Of a DNA stretch of 64,000 bases, positions 60,698 to 64,000 are shown one piece after another. This DNA is from an uncultured Roseovarius sp. (lineage in GTDB: Bacteria; Pseudomonadota; Alphaproteobacteria; Rhodobacterales; Rhodobacteraceae), in assembly GCA_947496175.1 (NCBI GenBank), contig CANMBU010000003.1, positions 1,000,651-1,064,650 on the forward strand. The letters are read 5' to 3'. The position numbers and the translations under genes were made by a program. Each line of letters starts with the position of its first letter. Position 1 is the stretch's first letter. A model generated the notes under the pieces. It saw only the letters and a program-made list of their open reading frames with translations, was not told the DNA's origin and ran no database searches.

Positions 60698-61681
60698 ATG
60701 CTGCCAGAGACCATGAACACGGTGGAGATGACCGAGCCAGGCGGCCCGGAGGTGTTGAGCCTTGGGACGCGCCCCCTGCCCGAGCCGCGCGCCGGTGAAG
60801 TTCTGATTAAGGTCACTGCGGCGGGCGTGAACGGCCCGGACCTGGTGCAACGGCGCGGGCATTACCCGCCACCCAAAGGCGCATCTGACTTGCTCGGCCT
60901 TGAGGTCTCGGGCGAGGTTGCGGGCGTCGGCGCGGATGTGACCGGCTGGTCTGTGGGCGACGCGATCTGCGGGCTGACGAATGGTGGTGGTTACGCCGAA
61001 TATGTGGCGGTAGACGCCTCGCACTGCCTGCCCCTGCCTGACGGCATGGATGCGGTGGATGCGGCGGGGCTCTGCGAGACGTATTTCACTGTCTGGAGTA
61101 ATCTCTTTCTCGATCAGAACATCGCCGAGAGCAGTGTCCTTTTGGTGCATGGCGGCGCGGGCGGCATCGGCTCCACCGCCATTCAGCTTGGGCGCGCCAA
61201 GGGCATGCGGGTGTTCACGACCTGCACCGGCGACGCGGACATGGCATATGTCACCAAGCTTGGGGCTGAACGTGCGATTGATTTCAAGACGGAGGATTTC
61301 GTGCCCATCGTCCGAGAAGCCGGTGGTGCGAACCTCATCCTTGATATCATCGGCGGCGATTATGTGGCGCGCAACGTCAAGGCCGCCCATGCCGATGCGC
61401 GCATAGTGCAGCTGGCCTTCAACGCCGGTTCGCGGATGGAGATTGACCTGATGCCCATTATGCTCAAGCGCTTGACCTATACCGGCTCGACCCTGCGCTC
61501 GCGTCCTGAGGCGTTCAAGACGCGCGTGGCCGCTGATTTGCGCAAACATGTCTGGCCGCTTCTGAGCAAAGGCGAGATTGGCACACATACCCATCAGGTG
61601 TTTCCTTTCAGCGAGGCAACCGAGGCACATCGCATGATGGAAGCGGCACAGCATCGTGGGAAAATCCTGTTGACTCCCTAG
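60698..61681 (+). CDS. NAD(P)H-quinone oxidoreductase, MDR family
   Basis: 327 residues from the ATG at 60698, preceded by AAGGAGG. PIG3/QOR-like reductase: VTAAGVNGPDLVQRRGHYPPPKGASDLLGLEVSG and the cofactor loop LLVHGGAGGIGSTAIQLGRAKG. It probably reduces quinones or related electrophiles with NADPH. Related to but distinct from the gene at 18492. Confidence 0.92.
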   Translation: MLPETMNTVEMTEPGGPEVLSLGTRPLPEPRAGEVLIKVTAAGVNGPDLVQRRGHYPPPKGASDLLGLEVSGEVAGVGADVTGWSVGDAICGLTNGGGYAEYVAVDASHCLPLPDGMDAVDAAGLCETYFTVWSNLFLDQNIAESSVLLVHGGAGGIGSTAIQLGRAKGMRVFTTCTGDADMAYVTKLGAERAIDFKTEDFVPIVREAGGANLILDIIGGDYVARNVKAAHADARIVQLAFNAGSRMEIDLMPIMLKRLTYTGSTLRSRPEAFKTRVAADLRKHVWPLLSKGEIGTHTHQVFPFSEATEAHRMMEAAQHRGKILLTP

Positions 61682-61693
61682 CACAATGGCGCG

Positions 61694-61713
61694 TGGAAAA
61701 TGGCAATTTGCCA
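61694..61713. repeat. R3-like single palindrome, degenerate
   Basis: TGGAAAATGGCAATTTGCCA, an imperfect version of the TGGAAAATTGCAATTTTCCA palindrome of R3a. It lies in the 60-bp gap between convergent genes and lacks the second palindrome. Confidence 0.55.
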
Positions 61714-61741
61714 GTCTGGACATTTGCAAAACTCCAATCCC

Positions 61742-63256
61742 TCATGCGTTCGCCCCTGCTTTGCGGTTGCGCATGTATTTCAAGACCAGCGGATAGGACA
61801 TCAGCCCAAAGGCCAGGATCAGACAGGTAAGCGAGATCGGTCTTTCAAAGAAGGTCATCACATCCCCCTGGCTGCCAATCAGTGACTGCCGCATCGAGCG
61901 TTCTGCCAATGGCCCCAGAACGATGGCCAGAACGGCAGGCGCCACCGGGTAGTTGAGCTTGCGCAGCAAATACCCCGCGATGCCGATGAGCAGCATGATC
62001 CAGGTGTCAAACATCCGGTCAGTGGTGGCATACACTCCCAGCACACAGAGCACGAAGATGATCGGCGTCAGGATGCTGAAGGGCATAGCCAGCACGCGAA
62101 TAAAGAGCGGGATCATTGCGATGTTGAGCAGCACAGTGACAAAGTTCGCCACATACATCGACCCGATGAGACCCCAGACGAAATCAGGGCTTTCGGTAAA
62201 GAGCAGCGGCCCGGGGCGCAGGCCCCAGATGACCATGCCACCCAGCAAGATCGCCGTGGTCGGAGAGCCGGGAATGCCCAGCGTGATCATCGGCAGCATG
62301 GAGCCGGTAGACGCCGCATTGTTGGCGGCCTCTGGTGCTGCAACACCCGCAATATTGCCCTTGCCATAGCTGTCAGGGTCCTTGGAAAATGTCTTGGACA
62401 ACCCGTAGGACATCAGAGACGCCGGTGTGGCCCCGGCTGCGGGCAATGTGCCCACAAAAAAGCCCAGGAACGAGCCCAGCCAGGTGGAATTGATGTAGTG
62501 CTTGATGTCACCGAAATTGGCCTTGATCCGGGCCCAGGTCACTTTGACCTTGTGCATCGCGATCTGGCCGTTGGTGCTTTCCAACGTCCAGAGCATCTCG
62601 CCGATGCCGTAAATCCCGATGGCCAGCACCAGAAAGCCGATGCCACGCTGGAACTCGACCATGTCAAAGAAGATGAGCCTCGGCTGACCCGAGATGATGT
62701 CAAAGCCCACGGCGGCAAGGACCAGACCCAGCAGGATAGAGAAAATCGTCTTGGGAATATCATCCCCGCCAAGGCCAATGAAGGTGGCAAAGGCCAACAC
62801 CATAAGCGCAAACTCTTCCTGTGGGCCAAATTTGAGGGCGAAAGCCGCAAGCGGTGGCGCGAAAAGCGTGAAGAGGATCACCGACACAGTGCCACCAATG
62901 AAAGACGCCACGGCCGCTGCCATAAGCGCCTTGTCGGCCTTGCCCTGTTGCGCCATGGGGCGGCCATCGAACACAGTGGCGACCGCCGTCGATGCTCCTG
63001 GAATCCCTAGCGTGATCGAACTGATCGCGCCGCCATACATGGCACCGTAATAGAGTGCGGCCAGAAAGATGATCGCAGCAGTGGGCGGCACCAGAAAGGT
63101 GATCGGCAAGAGGATGGCCACCCCATTGACCGACCCAAGTCCGGGCATACAGCCCACAAAAAGCCCTGCCAGACAGCCCGCAAATATCATGAAAATGTTG
63201 AGTGGCTCAAACGCTTGCAAAAGGCCCGCACCGAGGGATGTCAAGATAATGTCCAT
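61742..63256 (-). CDS. tctA: tripartite tricarboxylate transporter large permease
   Basis: 504 residues with about twelve hydrophobic segments. TctA is the main permease of TTT systems, which import citrate and other carboxylates with a periplasmic binding protein. The glycine-rich GCMPGLGSVNGVAILLP and the repeat-like GTLPAAGATPASLMSYG are family hallmarks. Starts 12 bp after tctB ends. Confidence 0.93.
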   Translation of the reverse strand: MDIILTSLGAGLLQAFEPLNIFMIFAGCLAGLFVGCMPGLGSVNGVAILLPITFLVPPTAAIIFLAALYYGAMYGGAISSITLGIPGASTAVATVFDGRPMAQQGKADKALMAAAVASFIGGTVSVILFTLFAPPLAAFALKFGPQEEFALMVLAFATFIGLGGDDIPKTIFSILLGLVLAAVGFDIISGQPRLIFFDMVEFQRGIGFLVLAIGIYGIGEMLWTLESTNGQIAMHKVKVTWARIKANFGDIKHYINSTWLGSFLGFFVGTLPAAGATPASLMSYGLSKTFSKDPDSYGKGNIAGVAAPEAANNAASTGSMLPMITLGIPGSPTTAILLGGMVIWGLRPGPLLFTESPDFVWGLIGSMYVANFVTVLLNIAMIPLFIRVLAMPFSILTPIIFVLCVLGVYATTDRMFDTWIMLLIGIAGYLLRKLNYPVAPAVLAIVLGPLAERSMRQSLIGSQGDVMTFFERPISLTCLILAFGLMSYPLVLKYMRNRKAGANA

Positions 63257-63268
63257 CTCACCGTCCCC

Positions 63269-63796
63269 TCAATAGAACCATTCGTAGCGCAGGTTATCGA
63301 TCACAAGGAACCCTTCCTCGAAGATCGGCCAGCCTTTGGGCAGGTATTTGGTCAGCGCCACCTCAAAGAGCAGGTAGACAAAGACCGGCGTGCCGATGAC
63401 CAGAGCGCTTGTCATCGCCCAGCCATGCCGCCCGATGATCCGCACGTAAAAGAACATGAAGAGCACCAGCGCCAGATAGGTGCCAATGATGGTCATCAGC
63501 AGCAGAAACGCAAAAAGGGCGACGACTGAGACGCCCACGATGAACATCGTTTCCTGCGAAATGTAAGGATCGGTCGAGCGCGACTCTGGCGTCGCCCCCA
63601 TGAACCAGCGCACAATAGTGGCCAGTGCGGCCAAGGCCATGCCAAGCGACAGCCAGAACGGCCACATGCCAGCCCCCGGCCCCCGGCCCTCGACCCAGCC
63701 AATGGTCAGACCATCCAGATGGACATTGAGCATGAGCCCAAGCGACACAAGCAAGGTCGCAATCCCCATCAAGAGTTCAGCTGTCCGAACCGTCAT
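63269..63796 (-). CDS. tctB: tripartite tricarboxylate transporter small permease
   Basis: 175 residues with four hydrophobic segments (about 7-25, 43-62, 82-100, 125-150), the usual TctB layout. The motif GWVEGRGPGAGMWPFWLSLGM is a common family marker. It partners TctA; the substrate depends on TctC. Confidence 0.9.
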   Translation of the reverse strand: MTVRTAELLMGIATLLVSLGLMLNVHLDGLTIGWVEGRGPGAGMWPFWLSLGMALAALATIVRWFMGATPESRSTDPYISQETMFIVGVSVVALFAFLLLMTIIGTYLALVLFMFFYVRIIGRHGWAMTSALVIGTPVFVYLLFEVALTKYLPKGWPIFEEGFLVIDNLRYEWFY

Positions 63797-63883
63797 TCCG
63801 TGCTCCGTTCAAAGAAGATGTATCTGCACGAAAAGCCACATGACCACACCAGATGGCAGGCCTCTCGCCTTTCAGATTATCGA

Positions 63884-63913
63884 GGAAAACAAGGCCCGCC
63901 GAAGCGAGCCTTG
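63884..63913 (-). terminator. hairpin with T-tail between tctC and tctB
   Basis: On the minus strand CAAGGCTCGC-TTCG-GCGGGCCTTG is followed by TTTTCC. Such a partial terminator between the binding-protein gene and the permease genes would give more TctC than TctAB, a known pattern in solute-binding-protein operons. Confidence 0.7.
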
Positions 63914-63924
63914 TACCGGCGTCT

Positions 63925-64000
63925 TTATTCGCCAGTGATTGCGTCTGCGCCGACCTGTTCGATCAGCTTCACATGCGCGTCTTTCTGCGTGGCGTGGAAG
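63925..64000 (-). CDS. C-terminal end of a TctC-like solute-binding protein (partial)
   Basis: The last 24 codons are visible (FHATQKDAHVKLIEQVGADAITGE) before a TAA at 63925-63927. Position upstream of tctB and tctA on the same strand points to the TctC-type periplasmic binding protein. The rest lies outside the window. Confidence 0.7.
   Translation of the reverse strand, partial: FHATQKDAHVKLIEQVGADAITGE

Noticed and set aside
59599..60798. 399-codon open frame on the plus strand
   Set aside because: Lies antisense to the ketopantoate-reductase-like gene, is very rich in Arg and His, and has no motif.

Overview
The window reads as chromosomal DNA of a Roseobacter-group alphaproteobacterium (Rhodobacteraceae). 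Supporting signs are the metK leader carrying a SAM/SAH riboswitch, a class known essentially from Rhodobacterales, the fabA/fabB/fabI block next to a divergent irr gene, the SPOR-dac-tmk-holB-tatD order, and several TRAP and tripartite tricarboxylate transporters. Coding density is high and G+C is moderately high. No phage, transposase or CRISPR array was seen.

Layout. 0-2 kb: a methyltransferase and a glycosyltransferase-like gene. 2-12 kb: mostly housekeeping on the minus strand (tRNA-Ser(GGA), trmB, metK with its riboswitch, lnt, a CorC-type CBS protein, ybeY, phoH, two small envelope proteins sharing one module, miaB). 11.7-18.5 kb: a glycosyltransferase-like gene, a ferric-reductase-like/Tat-exported pair, then fabI-fabB and fabA, separated by a low-G+C insert, with irr divergent. 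18.5-29.5 kb, plus strand: quinone oxidoreductase, haloacid dehalogenase, hydrolase, PLP dehydratase, endonuclease-like protein, then aromatic catabolism genes pobA and pcaD, an MFS pump, a Zn alcohol dehydrogenase and an enolase-superfamily dehydratase. 29.8-36.2 kb, minus strand: cell-wall and replication operon ending in an AEC transporter. 36.4-45 kb: tRNA-Ser(TGA) and a signalling region with two Crp/Fnr regulators, a fused NirDL-type siroheme decarboxylase, a membrane histidine kinase, a P450, a receiver-domain protein and a LuxI-family synthase. 45.4-48.8 kb: a dctPQM TRAP operon preceded by a perfect FNR-type palindrome. 49.2-55.1 kb: two divergent, tightly overlapping operons for a four-carbon sugar acid (GntR, Gfo/Idh/MocA, isopropylmalate-dehydrogenase-family on one side; ABM, metallo-beta-lactamase, otnK, otnC on the other). 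55.7-64 kb: TPP enzyme, pirin, VOC dioxygenase, ketopantoate-reductase-like, quinone oxidoreductase, and tctABC (tctC cut by the window edge).

Three dispersed palindromic repeat families run through the intergenic spaces. R1 has 116-bp and 50-bp forms and often supplies the stop codons of the genes it abuts. R2 has about 130-bp elements with perfect 13-15 bp terminal inverted repeats. R3 is a pair of 20-bp palindromes found in both orientations. These, the LuxI synthase with no LuxR beside it, and the sugar-acid locus with an AHL-lactonase-like gene are the least conventional parts of the window.
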